NCBI RefSeq assembly: GCF_014058705.1
Contig: NZ_CP059692.1
Span: 2,733,001-2,797,000 of the forward strand
Direction: 5' to 3'
Source of the DNA: Aureimonas mangrovi
GTDB taxonomy: Bacteria; Pseudomonadota; Alphaproteobacteria; Rhizobiales; Rhizobiaceae
DNA: 64,000 nt
The position numbers and the translations under genes are program-made. Under the pieces are notes generated by a model that worked only from the letters and a program-made list of their open reading frames with translations, ran no database searches and was not told where the DNA came from. Below are positions 8,536 to 17,721 of the stretch, in pieces; the first letter of the stretch is position 1, and every line of letters begins with the position of its first letter.

Positions 8536-9549
8536 ATGGCAGTTCGCGTCGCTATCAACGGATTCGGCCGCATCGGACGCAACGTCCTGCGCGCGATCGT
8601 CGAATCCGGGCGCACCGACATCGAGGTCGTCGGCATCAACGATCTCGGCCCTGTCGAGACCAACGCACACCTCATCCGCTACGATTCCGTCCACGGCCGC
8701 TTCCCGGGCGAGGTCAAGGTAGACGGCGAAACGATCGACGTCGGCCGCGGGCCGATGCGCGTCACTGCCGAGCGTGATCCGAAGAATCTGCCGTGGGGCG
8801 GACTGAACGTCGACGTTGCGCTGGAATGCACCGGCATCTTCACCGATCCGGCAAAGGCGTCCGCCCATCTCGACGCAGGCGCGAAGAAGGTTCTGATCTC
8901 CGGCCCGCTATCGAACGCGACGTCCGAGAAGACCATCGTCTACGGCGTCAACCACGATACGCTGGCAGCGGGCGATAGGATCATCTCGAACGCCTCCTGC
9001 ACCACCAACTGCCTCGCCCCCGTCGCAAAGGTGCTGAACGATGCCATCGGCATCGACACCGGCTTCATGACGACGATCCACTCCTACACGGGCGACCAGC
9101 CGACGCTCGACACCATGCACAAGGACCTCTACCGCGCCCGCGCGGCGGCCCTGTCCATGATCCCGACGTCGACGGGCGCGGCCAAGGCCATCGGCCTCGT
9201 GCTGCCGGATCTGAGGGGCAAGCTCGACGGCTCGTCCATCCGCGTTCCGACGCCGAACGTGTCGGTGGTGGACCTGAAGTTCACCGCCAAGCGCGAGACG
9301 AGCGTCGAGGAAATCCAGAAGCTCATCCGCGAAGCGGCCGACGGCCCGCTGAAGGGTATTCTCGGCTACACGGACGCGCCGCTCGTCTCCCACGACTTCA
9401 ATCACGACCCGCACTCCTCCATCTTCGCGATGGATCAGGTGAAGGTCATGGCCGGCACCTTCGTGCGCATCCTCTCCTGGTACGACAACGAGTGGGGCTT
9501 CTCGAACCGCATGTCCGACACGGCCATCGCGCTTCACAAGGCCGGTTGA
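8536..9549 (+). CDS. gap: Glyceraldehyde-3-phosphate dehydrogenase, type I
   Basis: A 337-residue cytosolic GAPDH that oxidises glyceraldehyde 3-phosphate with NAD to 1,3-bisphosphoglycerate. The Rossmann start '[17 protein letters not shown]', the catalytic cysteine in '[12 protein letters not shown]' (about residue 155), the catalytic His in '[10 protein letters not shown]', and the C-terminal '[12 protein letters not shown]' are all present. AGGAGGT lies 7 nt before the ATG, a near-perfect ribosome-binding site that fits high expression. It begins a three-gene plus-strand unit with the glycolipid-binding-like gene and pgk. Confidence 0.98.
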   Translation: MAVRVAINGFGRIGRNVLRAIVESGRTDIEVVGINDLGPVETNAHLIRYDSVHGRFPGEVKVDGETIDVGRGPMRVTAERDPKNLPWGGLNVDVALECTGIFTDPAKASAHLDAGAKKVLISGPLSNATSEKTIVYGVNHDTLAAGDRIISNASCTTNCLAPVAKVLNDAIGIDTGFMTTIHSYTGDQPTLDTMHKDLYRARAAALSMIPTSTGAAKAIGLVLPDLRGKLDGSSIRVPTPNVSVVDLKFTAKRETSVEEIQKLIREAADGPLKGILGYTDAPLVSHDFNHDPHSSIFAMDQVKVMAGTFVRILSWYDNEWGFSNRMSDTAIALHKAG

Positions 9550-10124
9550 GCCACGCCGTCTTGTTCCGCCCGCTCGCTCCGCGCACCGTCCGCTGGCGTC
9601 CGCTGCAGGGCGAGGGACTGGAGCACATGAGCATCGAGGCGACGCCAGCCGGCGTCGTCGCGCGCTCGGTGGTCATCGGCTCGCAGGACGGCGCCGGCTT
9701 CGGCGCCGCCTGGCAGATCCGCTGCGATACGCTCTGGCGCACGCGTGAAGTGCGCGTGCGTGCCGCCGACGGGCGCACCCTCGCCCTCGACAGTGACGGA
9801 GAGGGGCGCTGGTCGCGGCCGGACGGCGCACCCCTGCCCGCCTTCGACGGCTGCATGGATGTCGACCTCTCGGCGACGCCCTTCTCCAACACGCTGCCGA
9901 TCCGGCGGCTCTCGCTGGACCTTGCGGACGGCACCGCCGAACTGCGCATGGTCTATGTGCCGTTCGACACTCTCGAGCCCTTCGTCGACGGCCAGCGCTA
10001 CACCTGTCTCCTGTCCGGTCGGCTCTATCGCTATCAGGCGGTTGACGGCAGCTTCTCCGCCGACCTGCCGGTGGACGAGGACGGGCTCGTCACCGATTAT
10101 CCGACCCTTTTCGCCCGAGTTTGA
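9546..10124 (+). CDS. Putative glycolipid-binding family protein (DUF1089/PF06475-like)
   Basis: About 192 residues resembling the 'putative glycolipid-binding' family: an N-terminal strand pair, '[31 protein letters not shown]', 'DGRWSRPDG'-like core (here [38 protein letters not shown]), and '[19 protein letters not shown]' with a final 'YPTLFARV'. Function is unknown; no signal peptide is seen, so it is likely cytoplasmic. The TTG at 9546 overlaps the gap stop codon (TTGA), which suggests translational coupling; a second TTG at 9561 is possible. It sits between gap and pgk, 11 bp before the pgk start. Confidence 0.8.
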   Translation: MSHAVLFRPLAPRTVRWRPLQGEGLEHMSIEATPAGVVARSVVIGSQDGAGFGAAWQIRCDTLWRTREVRVRAADGRTLALDSDGEGRWSRPDGAPLPAFDGCMDVDLSATPFSNTLPIRRLSLDLADGTAELRMVYVPFDTLEPFVDGQRYTCLLSGRLYRYQAVDGSFSADLPVDEDGLVTDYPTLFARV

Positions 10125-10135
10125 GGACCAACGCC

Positions 10136-11329
10136 ATGCAGCCCTTCAAGACGCTCGACGACGCCGACCTCGCCGGAAAGCGCGTGCTGGTGCGCGTCGA
10201 CCTGAACGTTCCGATGCAGGACGGCAAGGTCTCCGACGCGACGCGCATCGACCGCGTGCTGCCGACGATCGAGGAGATCGCAGGCAAGGGCGGGCGCGTC
10301 ATCCTGCTCGCCCATTTCGGCCGCCCGAAGGGCACGGTCGACAAGGCCCAGTCGCTCGAGCCGGTCGCCGAGGTGCTGTCGGACAAGCTCGGCAAACCGG
10401 TGGGCTTCGCTGAAGACTGCATCGGGCCGGTGGCGGACGGCATCGTCGCCAACATGGCGGACGGCGACGTCCTGCTTCTCGAAAACACCCGCTTCCACCC
10501 CGGCGAGGAGAAGAACGACGAGGACTTCGTCTCCGCCCTCGCTGCGCTCGGGGACGTCTTCGTCAACGACGCCTTCTCGGCCGCGCATCGCGCACACGCC
10601 TCGACGGAAGGGCTGACGCATCATCTGCCGTCCTACGCAGGCCGCGCCATGCAGGCCGAGCTCGAGGCGCTCGAGAAGGGCCTCGGAGATCCGCAGAAGC
10701 CGGTCGTCGCGATCGTCGGCGGCGCGAAGGTCTCGACCAAGATCGACCTTCTCTCCAACCTCGTCGAAAAGGTCGACTGCCTCGTCATCGGCGGCGGCAT
10801 GGCCAACACGTTCCTCGCCGCGCAGGGGCGCGACGTCGGCAAGTCGCTGTGCGAGCACGATCTGGCCGACACCGCGCGCTCCATCCTGAAAACTGCGGAG
10901 AAGGCCGGCTGCGTCGTCCTCCTGCCCTCCGACGCCGTCGTCGCCAGGGAATTCAAGGCCGGCGCCGAGAACGAGGTGCTGCCGGTGGACCGCATCCCGG
11001 CGGACGGCATGATCCTCGATGTCGGACCCGCCAGCGTCGGCAGCGTCAACGAGTGGATTGACAAGGCGAAGACGCTCGTCTGGAACGGCCCCCTCGGCGC
11101 CTTCGAGATCGCCCCCTTCGACAAGGCGACGGTGGCAGCCGCGCGGCACGCCGCCAAGCGCACCACCGAGGGTGCGCTGGTTTCGGTGGCCGGTGGCGGC
11201 GACACGGTGGCGGCGCTCGCCCATGCCGGCGTGACGGACGCCTTTACCTACGTCTCGACGGCGGGCGGCGCTTTCCTCGAATGGATGGAAGGCAAGCCGC
11301 TGCCGGGCGTCGAAGCGCTCAAGGCCTGA
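10136..11329 (+). CDS. pgk: Phosphoglycerate kinase
   Basis: A 397-residue PGK that transfers phosphate from 1,3-bisphosphoglycerate to ADP. Visible landmarks: '[17 protein letters not shown]' (substrate-binding signature), '[10 protein letters not shown]', '[14 protein letters not shown]', '[15 protein letters not shown]', and the nucleotide-binding C-terminal '[12 protein letters not shown]'. The start is ATG 10136, with GAGG about 9 nt upstream inside the end of the preceding gene; an earlier in-frame ATG at 10121 lacks this. The fba gene that often follows pgk is not here. Confidence 0.98.
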   Translation: MQPFKTLDDADLAGKRVLVRVDLNVPMQDGKVSDATRIDRVLPTIEEIAGKGGRVILLAHFGRPKGTVDKAQSLEPVAEVLSDKLGKPVGFAEDCIGPVADGIVANMADGDVLLLENTRFHPGEEKNDEDFVSALAALGDVFVNDAFSAAHRAHASTEGLTHHLPSYAGRAMQAELEALEKGLGDPQKPVVAIVGGAKVSTKIDLLSNLVEKVDCLVIGGGMANTFLAAQGRDVGKSLCEHDLADTARSILKTAEKAGCVVLLPSDAVVAREFKAGAENEVLPVDRIPADGMILDVGPASVGSVNEWIDKAKTLVWNGPLGAFEIAPFDKATVAAARHAAKRTTEGALVSVAGGGDTVAALAHAGVTDAFTYVSTAGGAFLEWMEGKPLPGVEALKA

Positions 11330-11363
11330 CGACGGCGTCGTCCATGTGATGGAAACGGCACAC

Positions 11364-11387
11364 GGTGCGCGCGAAGACGCGCGCACC
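11364..11387 (+). terminator. GC hairpin downstream of pgk
   Basis: A 10-bp perfect stem GGTGCGCGCG / CGCGCGCACC with the tetraloop AAGA lies 35 bp after the pgk stop. No T-run follows, so it may be a 3'-end stabilising hairpin or part of a Rho-dependent end rather than a classic intrinsic terminator. Confidence 0.35.
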
Positions 11388-11472
11388 CGTCACACGTGCG
11401 ATAAGGCCGCTTGCTACGAGGCTCCCGCTCGGATCATCTAACGCTGACGTAGGCGTTTCTTCGGGGGGAGAC

Positions 11473-13383
11473 ATGACGCATTCGATCCGCCGGCTTTGGC
11501 TGGCATCCGCTTCCATCGCCGTAATGTGTGCGCCGGCCTCGGCGCAGAGCGTCATCTCCTTCGGCGACAGCCTGTCGGATAACGGCAACCTCTTCGCCGT
11601 CTCGCAAGGCACCCAGCCGCCCTCGCCTCCCTATTTCCAGGGCCGATATTCGAACGGTCCGACCTTCACCGAGATTCTGGCCGGCGGCCTGAACTCGATG
11701 CAGCGCGCCGGCGCGGCCACCGCCGCCGGCCTTCCCATCGATCCGAACGCCAGCCAGAACTACGCCTTCGGCGGTGCGCGGACCGACCGCCTCGACACGA
11801 TACCGCCCGGCATCCCAGCGCAGATCGACTTCTTCCAGGCGCAGGACGGCAGCTTCGCGCCGGACGATCTCGTGACGCTGTATGGCGGGGCGAACAACAT
11901 CTTCCAGGCCTTCGAGGCCGTGCAGGCCGGCGGCAGCCCCGCCGCCCTCGGCCCGGCCGCCATCGGTGCGGCGGGCGACGTCGCAGCGTCCGCCAATCGC
12001 CTCGCCGGGCTCGGCGCACCGACGCTCGTCGTCCTGAACCTGCCAGACCTCGGACGCACGCCTCAGTTCAATGCCGATCCCCTGACCGCCGCCCTTGCCA
12101 GCAATGCGACGACGGGCTTCAACACGGCGCTCGCCACCGGGACCGCCAACGTCGCGGCGGCCAATGGCGGCACCAGCGTCCATTTCGTGGACGTACAGCC
12201 GCTCTTCTCGGAAATCTTCGCCGATCCGGGGCGCTTCGGCTTCACCAACGTCACGCAGGGCTGCGTGCTGGTCCCGTCTTGCGCGACCGCGCCGGCGTCG
12301 GCACAGAACTCCTACCTGTATTTCGACACCGTCCACCCGACCACGCGCGGCCACGAGCTCTTTGCCGGGCTGGTCACCGACCATCTGACAGCCGGTGCGC
12401 GGGCGGGCGACGCGGTCTCGCTCTCCGAAGTCGCGCTGGCCGACCGCCTCGCCGGCGAAAGCGCCGTGCGCGAGCGCGCCCGCAAGCTGCTGGCCGCCAC
12501 CAACGCGATCGCGCAGGGCGCTGACGTGATCGAGGCGAGCGCGCCGATGCCCTCTTACGGCTCGGCTTACGTCTCGCTGGAAGGCGCGGCCTTCGATCGT
12601 GATGCCTCGTCCCTCACCTCCGGTTACGAGTACCGCGCCGGCACGCTTCGGGTGGGCGCAGACTACCGCGTCTCCGACCGACTGCTCCTCGGCGGCGCCG
12701 TCTCGGCCTCGCAAGGCGAGGTCGACGAATCCGCGCTGACCTACGACACGCAGTCCTTCTCCGCCGACCTCTACGCCACCGGCGTCTACGGCCCGGCCTT
12801 CGTGACGCTTTCGGGCGGCGTGGCGCATTTCGACTTCGACGATTTCCGCCGACAGACCGCGATCCCCGAGATCACCAATCGCGGCGGCGACACGAACGGT
12901 TTCGCGGCCAGTGTGGGTGTGGAGGCCGGTTACGCCTTCGCGCTCGGCGCCCTCACCGCGACGCCGACGCTTGGCCTCTCCTACGTCCATTTCGACGTCG
13001 ACGGCTTTGCCGAGGACGGCTCGGGCGCACGCATCGGCTATGGCGGCTACGACCGCGACGCGCTGTACGGCGCGGCGAACCTCAACCTCTCCTACGCCGC
13101 CGCCTTCGCGGGCCGATACACGCTACTGACGGCGCGCATCGGCTATGAGGACGCGCTGTCGGACGGCGGCGACGAGGGCATCGTGTCGACCATCGTCGGC
13201 AGTCCGGCGCAGCCGAGCTTCGCGGCCTTCGACGACGTACCGCGTCGCGGCCTGATCCTCGGCGTCGGCGCCGATGTCGACGTGACCGAGCGCTTCGCGA
13301 TCGGCGCGGACTATTCGGTGGGCTTCGGCGACGAGGTCGACGTCAGCCATATCGGCCGCGTCAGCCTGAACTATCGCTTCTGA
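11473..13383 (+). CDS. GDSL (SGNH) esterase with autotransporter beta-barrel
   Basis: A 636-residue secreted enzyme. Residues 1-25 are a signal peptide ending ASAQ. The SGNH passenger follows: nucleophile Ser33 in 'SFGDSLSDNGN', the Gly and Asn blocks ('NYAFGGARTD', 'LYGGANN'), and Asp285/His288 in 'FDTVHPTTRGHELF'. From about residue 370 to the end is an outer-membrane autotransporter barrel with alternating aromatic strands ('RAGTLRVGADYRVSDRLLLGGAVS') and the terminal 'GRVSLNYRF' with final Phe. It resembles Pseudomonas EstA-type surface-anchored esterases. The ATG follows a GGGGGGAG ribosome-binding site. It is monocistronic, with about 140 bp between it and pgk. Confidence 0.9.
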   Translation: MTHSIRRLWLASASIAVMCAPASAQSVISFGDSLSDNGNLFAVSQGTQPPSPPYFQGRYSNGPTFTEILAGGLNSMQRAGAATAAGLPIDPNASQNYAFGGARTDRLDTIPPGIPAQIDFFQAQDGSFAPDDLVTLYGGANNIFQAFEAVQAGGSPAALGPAAIGAAGDVAASANRLAGLGAPTLVVLNLPDLGRTPQFNADPLTAALASNATTGFNTALATGTANVAAANGGTSVHFVDVQPLFSEIFADPGRFGFTNVTQGCVLVPSCATAPASAQNSYLYFDTVHPTTRGHELFAGLVTDHLTAGARAGDAVSLSEVALADRLAGESAVRERARKLLAATNAIAQGADVIEASAPMPSYGSAYVSLEGAAFDRDASSLTSGYEYRAGTLRVGADYRVSDRLLLGGAVSASQGEVDESALTYDTQSFSADLYATGVYGPAFVTLSGGVAHFDFDDFRRQTAIPEITNRGGDTNGFAASVGVEAGYAFALGALTATPTLGLSYVHFDVDGFAEDGSGARIGYGGYDRDALYGAANLNLSYAAAFAGRYTLLTARIGYEDALSDGGDEGIVSTIVGSPAQPSFAAFDDVPRRGLILGVGADVDVTERFAIGADYSVGFGDEVDVSHIGRVSLNYRF

Positions 13384-13583
13384 GGCATTGCGCCTTCGAG
13401 GGGCCCTCGGGCCGCGAGAAGGAACACCGACGATGACGAGCGGATCGAGGTCATTTCGCTCTCCCGCGGCGAGGTGACAGGCACCGTCTCCCGCGCCCAT
13501 GCGCTCGAGGCGTCAGCCCCGGCAGGATAGGATCAGGCCAGCATGGCAAACTGCCCTGATCCGCGTCGCCCTGATCCTCGATA

Positions 13584-14600
13584 TCAGCGCCAGCCGAGCG
13601 CCGGGGCGACGTGCTCGAGGATCGCCTCGATGACATGAGCGTTGTAGGCGACGCCGAGTTGGTTCGGCACGGTCAGAAGCAGCGTGTCTGCCTCCGCGAT
13701 CGCCTCGTCCGCCTTCAGCGCCTCGACCAGCCGGTCGGGTTCATCCGCGTAGGAGCGTCCGAAGATCGCGCGCATGTCGTCGATGATGCCGACGTGATCG
13801 CTGTTCTCGCCGCGCGCGAAATAGGCCCGGTCCTGATCGTTCACGAGCGCGAAGATCGAACGTGAGACCGAGACGCGCGGCTCGCGGGTGTGGCCCGCCG
13901 CCTTGAACGCCTCGCGATAGAGCCGGATCTGCTTGGCCTGCTGAACATGGAACGGCTCGCCCGTCTCGTCCGCCTTCAGCGTCGAACTCTGCAGGTTCAT
14001 GCCCTTCTGCGCGGCCCATTCAGCGGTCCCGTTCGAAGCCGAGCCCCACCAGATGCGCTCGCGCAGCCCTTCGGAGAAGGGTTCGAGGCGCAGAAGCCCC
14101 GGCGGGTTCGGAAACATCGGGCGCGGGTTCGGCTGCGCGAAGCCCTCGCCCTTCAGCAGTTCCAGGAACACCTCGGCGTGGCGGCGGCCCATGTCGCTGT
14201 CGCTTTCGCCCTCGCCCGGCGCATAGCCGAAATAGCGCCAGCCCTCGATCACCTGCTCGGGTGAGCCGCGCGAGATGCCGAGTTGCAGGCGCCCGCCGCT
14301 GATGAGGTCGGCCGCGCCCGCGTCTTCGGCCATGTAGAAGGGGTTTTCGTAGCGCATGTCGATGACGCCGGTGCCGATCTCGATACGCTTGGTGCGCGCG
14401 CCGATCGCGGCCAGAAGCGGGAACGGCGAGGCGTGCTGACGTGCGAAATGGTGAACGCGAAAATAGGCGCCATCGGCGCCCAGTTCCTCGGCCGCGACGG
14501 CAAGATCGATGGACTGGAGGAGATTGTCGGCCGCCGTGCGCGTGCCCGAGTGCGGCGAGGGCGACCAGTGGCCGAAGGACAGGAAGCCGATCTTCTTCAT
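13584..14600 (-). CDS. LLM-class flavin-dependent oxidoreductase
   Basis: A 338-residue bacterial luciferase-like (TIM-barrel) protein: 'MKKIGFLSFGHW', 'AEELGADGAYFRVHHFARQHASPFPLLAAIGARTKRIEIGTGVIDMRYENP', 'EDAGAADLISGGRLQLGISRGSPEQ', and 'RIWWGSASNGTAEWAA'. Members use FMNH2 to hydroxylate or oxidise varied substrates; the substrate cannot be deduced. GAGGA lies about 10 nt before the ATG. It stands alone, convergent with the autotransporter gene and divergent from the alpha/beta hydrolase. The 200 bp between it and the autotransporter gene (13384-13583) hold nothing recognisable. Confidence 0.88.
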   Translation of the reverse strand: MKKIGFLSFGHWSPSPHSGTRTAADNLLQSIDLAVAAEELGADGAYFRVHHFARQHASPFPLLAAIGARTKRIEIGTGVIDMRYENPFYMAEDAGAADLISGGRLQLGISRGSPEQVIEGWRYFGYAPGEGESDSDMGRRHAEVFLELLKGEGFAQPNPRPMFPNPPGLLRLEPFSEGLRERIWWGSASNGTAEWAAQKGMNLQSSTLKADETGEPFHVQQAKQIRLYREAFKAAGHTREPRVSVSRSIFALVNDQDRAYFARGENSDHVGIIDDMRAIFGRSYADEPDRLVEALKADEAIAEADTLLLTVPNQLGVAYNAHVIEAILEHVAPALGWR

Positions 14601-14882
14601 AGGGATAAGGTCCTCGTGCCGGCGGGCCCACAAGGGCCGCGCGATCAGAATGTTCGGCGCTGATTAGGTGCCGCGGCCACACCGGCGCAAGGCGTACAGC
14701 CGCCGCCAGCGGCCCGCGAACGGTGAACGGTCAGTCGCCCCCTCGATATCGGCGGTTTCGGGAGCGGCGATGACCGCTATCGAACCGTCAGAGACGCTTC
14801 GCCCCGGTCCGAGCTTGTTCGGAAGGGGGCACGGCACTAACCAGTCCCTGAAGAACTGTCCGGACAAGGGGATGGAGATGTC

Positions 14883-15821
14883 ATGCTTCTGTTCGCAGCC
14901 ATGACGGCGCTTGCGGTCGCCACATTGCCGACGGAGGAAATCGCGGCGCCTAGTCTCGCCGGAGACCTGAAGGGAATCTGGACGAAAGCCCCGGACGCGG
15001 CGGCTCCGATCGTCGTCATCATCCCGGGCTCCGGGCCCACGGATCGCGACGGGAACAGCCCGCTGGGGATAAGCGCCGGATCATACCGCCTTCTGGCCGA
15101 AGGATTGGGGGCGAAAGGGATATCGTCGGTTCGAATCGACAAGCGCGGCATGTTCTCGAGCGAGGCTGCCATTCCGGACGCCAACGCCGTAACGATCGAC
15201 GACTATGTCGACGATATCCGTTCCTGGGTGGACGTCGTTCGTCGCAGGACCGGAACGGAGTGCGTCTGGCTCCTCGGCCACAGCGAAGGCGGCCTCGTCG
15301 CGCTGGCAACGGCGCAAGAGGAGCCGAATATCTGTGGGCTGATCCTCGTGGCGACGGCGGGGCGGCCGCTCGGCGACGTGCTGAAGCAACAGCTTCACTC
15401 CAACCCTGCCAACGCGCCGTTTCTGTCTCGGGCCGACGCGGTCATCGATGCTTTGGCAGCGGGCGAGCGCGTCGACAGCGCCGACCTGCCGCCGCCACTG
15501 GCTCCGTTGTTTGCCCCCGGCATCCAAGGTTTCCTGATCAGCGCATTCTCGCTCGATCCGGCGGAATTGGCCGGGCGCGTCGCCAAGCCAATTCTGATAC
15601 TCCAAGGTGACAGCGACCTTCAGGTCGGAACAGAGGACGCGAACGCTCTGAAGGCGGCCGCGCCGTCGGCCGAACTTGTGACGCTTACCAACACCAATCA
15701 CGTCCTCAAAACAGTCGACCCCCAAGACACCGCTGCCAACGTCGCTTCCTACGCCGATCCACACCTGCCCCTCGAGCCAGGTATCGTCGACGCGATCGTA
15801 GATTTTCTCGCGTCGCACTAA
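14883..15821 (+). CDS. Alpha/beta hydrolase, probably exported
   Basis: A 312-residue alpha/beta hydrolase: 'PIVVIIPGSGPTDRDGNSP' (oxyanion-hole region with the HG-like PGSGP), nucleophile Ser in 'WLLGHSEGGLVALA', the acid in 'LILQGDSDLQV', and a late His in 'LTNTNHVLK'. The first 15 residues are hydrophobic and could be a short signal peptide or anchor (MLLFAAMTALAVATLP). GGAG lies about 5 nt before the ATG. Relatives are annotated as general esterases or peptidases; the substrate is unknown. The 280-bp region upstream (14601-14882) shows no further gene or clear site. Confidence 0.85.
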   Translation: MLLFAAMTALAVATLPTEEIAAPSLAGDLKGIWTKAPDAAAPIVVIIPGSGPTDRDGNSPLGISAGSYRLLAEGLGAKGISSVRIDKRGMFSSEAAIPDANAVTIDDYVDDIRSWVDVVRRRTGTECVWLLGHSEGGLVALATAQEEPNICGLILVATAGRPLGDVLKQQLHSNPANAPFLSRADAVIDALAAGERVDSADLPPPLAPLFAPGIQGFLISAFSLDPAELAGRVAKPILILQGDSDLQVGTEDANALKAAAPSAELVTLTNTNHVLKTVDPQDTAANVASYADPHLPLEPGIVDAIVDFLASH

Positions 15822-15935
15822 GTCGCGGATCGACCGTCCGCCACAGTGTAATGGCCGCAAGACGCTTGTCCTTCCCGAAACCGCCTTCGTCTCGTCGCAG
15901 CCCTTCAACCAAAGGGCAGCGACGGGATCGATCGT

Positions 15936-16691
15936 TCAGCGGCCCTCGAAAAGGGTAACGGCATCGGCGCCGGCGGCCAGGATCGTCGGGCAGGCGGGAT
16001 CGGTCGCCGCCCGGAACACCGCATCGGCGACTTCCTCGGGCGTGGTCACGGGTCCACCGGCGGCTTCCTGCATCCCGGCGAGCGTGCGCTGGGTGAAGTC
16101 GGCATAGGCTTCAGGGAAGCCGCCATTCGCCGCGATCTTCGCCCGAGCGCTCTGGCCGAAGCTGGTCGAAGGGGCAGCGCCCGGCAGGACCGCCGCGACG
16201 CGGATGCCGAATTCGGCAAGTTCCAGCGCGGCCGATTGGGTGAGCGCGTTCACCGCCGCCTTGCTGGCGCTGTAGATCGACAGGAGCGGCAGCGGCTTGA
16301 GCGTCACGCTCGAGCTGACATTGACGATGACGCCGGACCGTCGCTCACGCATGGCAGGCAGAACCGCCTGCATCATCGCGACCACCGCGAAGGTGTTGGT
16401 CTCGAATATGTGGCGCATCATCTCCATCGGAGTGCCTTCGACCGCGTTCAGCCAGCCGATGCCGGCGTTGTTGACGAGGACGTCGACCGTGCCCGCCTCC
16501 GCGATCGAGGCGCTGATCGAGCCTGGATCGGTGACGTCCAGCCGCAGGACGCGAAGCCGGTCGGAAGCGGGGAGCGTACTGGCGGACCGGTCGCGCATCG
16601 TGGCGACGACGTCCCAGCCTTCGGCGAGGAAGCGCTCGGCGGTCTTCAAGCCGAAGCCTGTTGAGGCGCCGGTGATCAGGACAGTCTTCAT
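15936..16691 (-). CDS. SDR family oxidoreductase
   Basis: A 251-residue short-chain dehydrogenase/reductase. The NAD(P)-binding 'TVLITGASTGFGLKTAERF', 'LDVTDPGSI', 'DVLVNNAGIGW', catalytic Ser in 'NVSSSVTL', and Tyr-x-x-x-Lys in 'SIYSASKAAVNALTQ' are all intact. GGAGA lies 7 nt before the ATG. It is divergent from, and shares a 50-bp intergenic region with, an AraC-family regulator, which probably controls it. Substrate unknown. Confidence 0.92.
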   Translation of the reverse strand: MKTVLITGASTGFGLKTAERFLAEGWDVVATMRDRSASTLPASDRLRVLRLDVTDPGSISASIAEAGTVDVLVNNAGIGWLNAVEGTPMEMMRHIFETNTFAVVAMMQAVLPAMRERRSGVIVNVSSSVTLKPLPLLSIYSASKAAVNALTQSAALELAEFGIRVAAVLPGAAPSTSFGQSARAKIAANGGFPEAYADFTQRTLAGMQEAAGGPVTTPEEVADAVFRAATDPACPTILAAGADAVTLFEGR

Positions 16692-16740
16692 GGGGCAGGT
16701 CTCCGTTCGAGGTGAATGACGTAGTCCGCCGACACCGGAC

Positions 16741-17721
16741 GTGCTACGATCGATCGTCCATTGTTCGTTGGAGATAGTCCGAATAGTCGACCCGCTCGCC
16801 CAGATCATCGCGCTGCTCCAGCCCAGCGCCTCCTTCACGAAGATCGTCACGGCCACCTGCCCCTGGGCCGTGCGCCCGCCCAACATGGGCCCCTTCTACG
16901 CCGCCGTGCTGGAGGGCGACCTCGAATTGCGTGTTCGCGACCATGCGCCCGTGCAGCTTCGCTCGGGCGACTTCGTGCTGCTTCCCGCTTCCGACGACCT
17001 CGAGGTGACGAGCATCATTCCGCCGCCGGGGCGCCGCGCGATGGATCCGGCCGAAATCACGCCCGGCGTGTTCCATCTGGGCGGCCCCGGCGTGCCCACG
17101 ACGCGCATGATGATCGGCTATTGCGCCTTCGAGGCAGACGACGCGGCGCTTCTGGTCTCGCTGCTGCCGAGGCTCGTCGTCGTGCGTGGAGAGCGGCGGT
17201 TGACGATGCTGGTGGAACTCGCCGGCGACGAGGCACGCGCCGAGAGACCTGGGCGCGACGCGGTGCTGGCTCGTCTTCTGGAGGTGCTTCTGATCGAGGC
17301 GTTTCGAAGCGCCGGTGATACGAGCCCGGCTCCAGGCCTTCTGCGCGGGCTGGCCGACGAGCGGCTGGCCGCGGCGCTTCGCCGGATACACGGCGAGCCG
17401 AGACGACCCTGGACGGTCGGCGAGCTGGCGCAGGAGGCCGCCCTGTCGCGGTCCACCTTCTTCGACAGGTTCCGCCGTGAGGTGGGGGTCGCGCCGATGG
17501 AGTACCTCGCCGGCTGGCGCATGGCGCTCGCCAAAGATCTGCTGAGCAAGGACCGCGCGAGCGTCGGCGAGATCGCCGAGCGCGTCGGCTACAGCTCGCA
17601 GAGCACGTTCAGCGTCGCCTTCGCCCGGCATGTCGGCGCGTCGCCAACGGCCTACGCTCGCAGCCGCATGACCGCCCGGGACCCCGCATCTCTCGTGCCT
17701 CAGTCGCCCTCGTCCTCGTAG
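16741..17721 (+). CDS. AraC family transcriptional regulator with cupin domain
   Basis: About 326 residues. An N-terminal AraC-type cupin (VLEGDLELRVRDHAPVQLRSGDFVLLP), then a linker, then two helix-turn-helix motifs at the C-terminus ('WTVGELAQEAALSRSTFFDRFRREVGVAPMEYLAGWRM' and 'VGEIAERVGYSSQSTFSVAFARHVGASPTAYARS'). It is divergent from the SDR gene and is its likely regulator. The start is unsure: GTG 16741 gives the longest version, TTG at about 16769 is closer to where relatives begin, and no good ATG exists. The 3' end overlaps the convergent exonuclease gene by 22 bp. Confidence 0.87.
   Translation: MLRSIVHCSLEIVRIVDPLAQIIALLQPSASFTKIVTATCPWAVRPPNMGPFYAAVLEGDLELRVRDHAPVQLRSGDFVLLPASDDLEVTSIIPPPGRRAMDPAEITPGVFHLGGPGVPTTRMMIGYCAFEADDAALLVSLLPRLVVVRGERRLTMLVELAGDEARAERPGRDAVLARLLEVLLIEAFRSAGDTSPAPGLLRGLADERLAAALRRIHGEPRRPWTVGELAQEAALSRSTFFDRFRREVGVAPMEYLAGWRMALAKDLLSKDRASVGEIAERVGYSSQSTFSVAFARHVGASPTAYARSRMTARDPASLVPQSPSSS

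Noticed and set aside
11364-11387. Classic intrinsic terminator after pgk
   Set aside because: The hairpin is strong but no T-run follows; kept only as a low-confidence hairpin.
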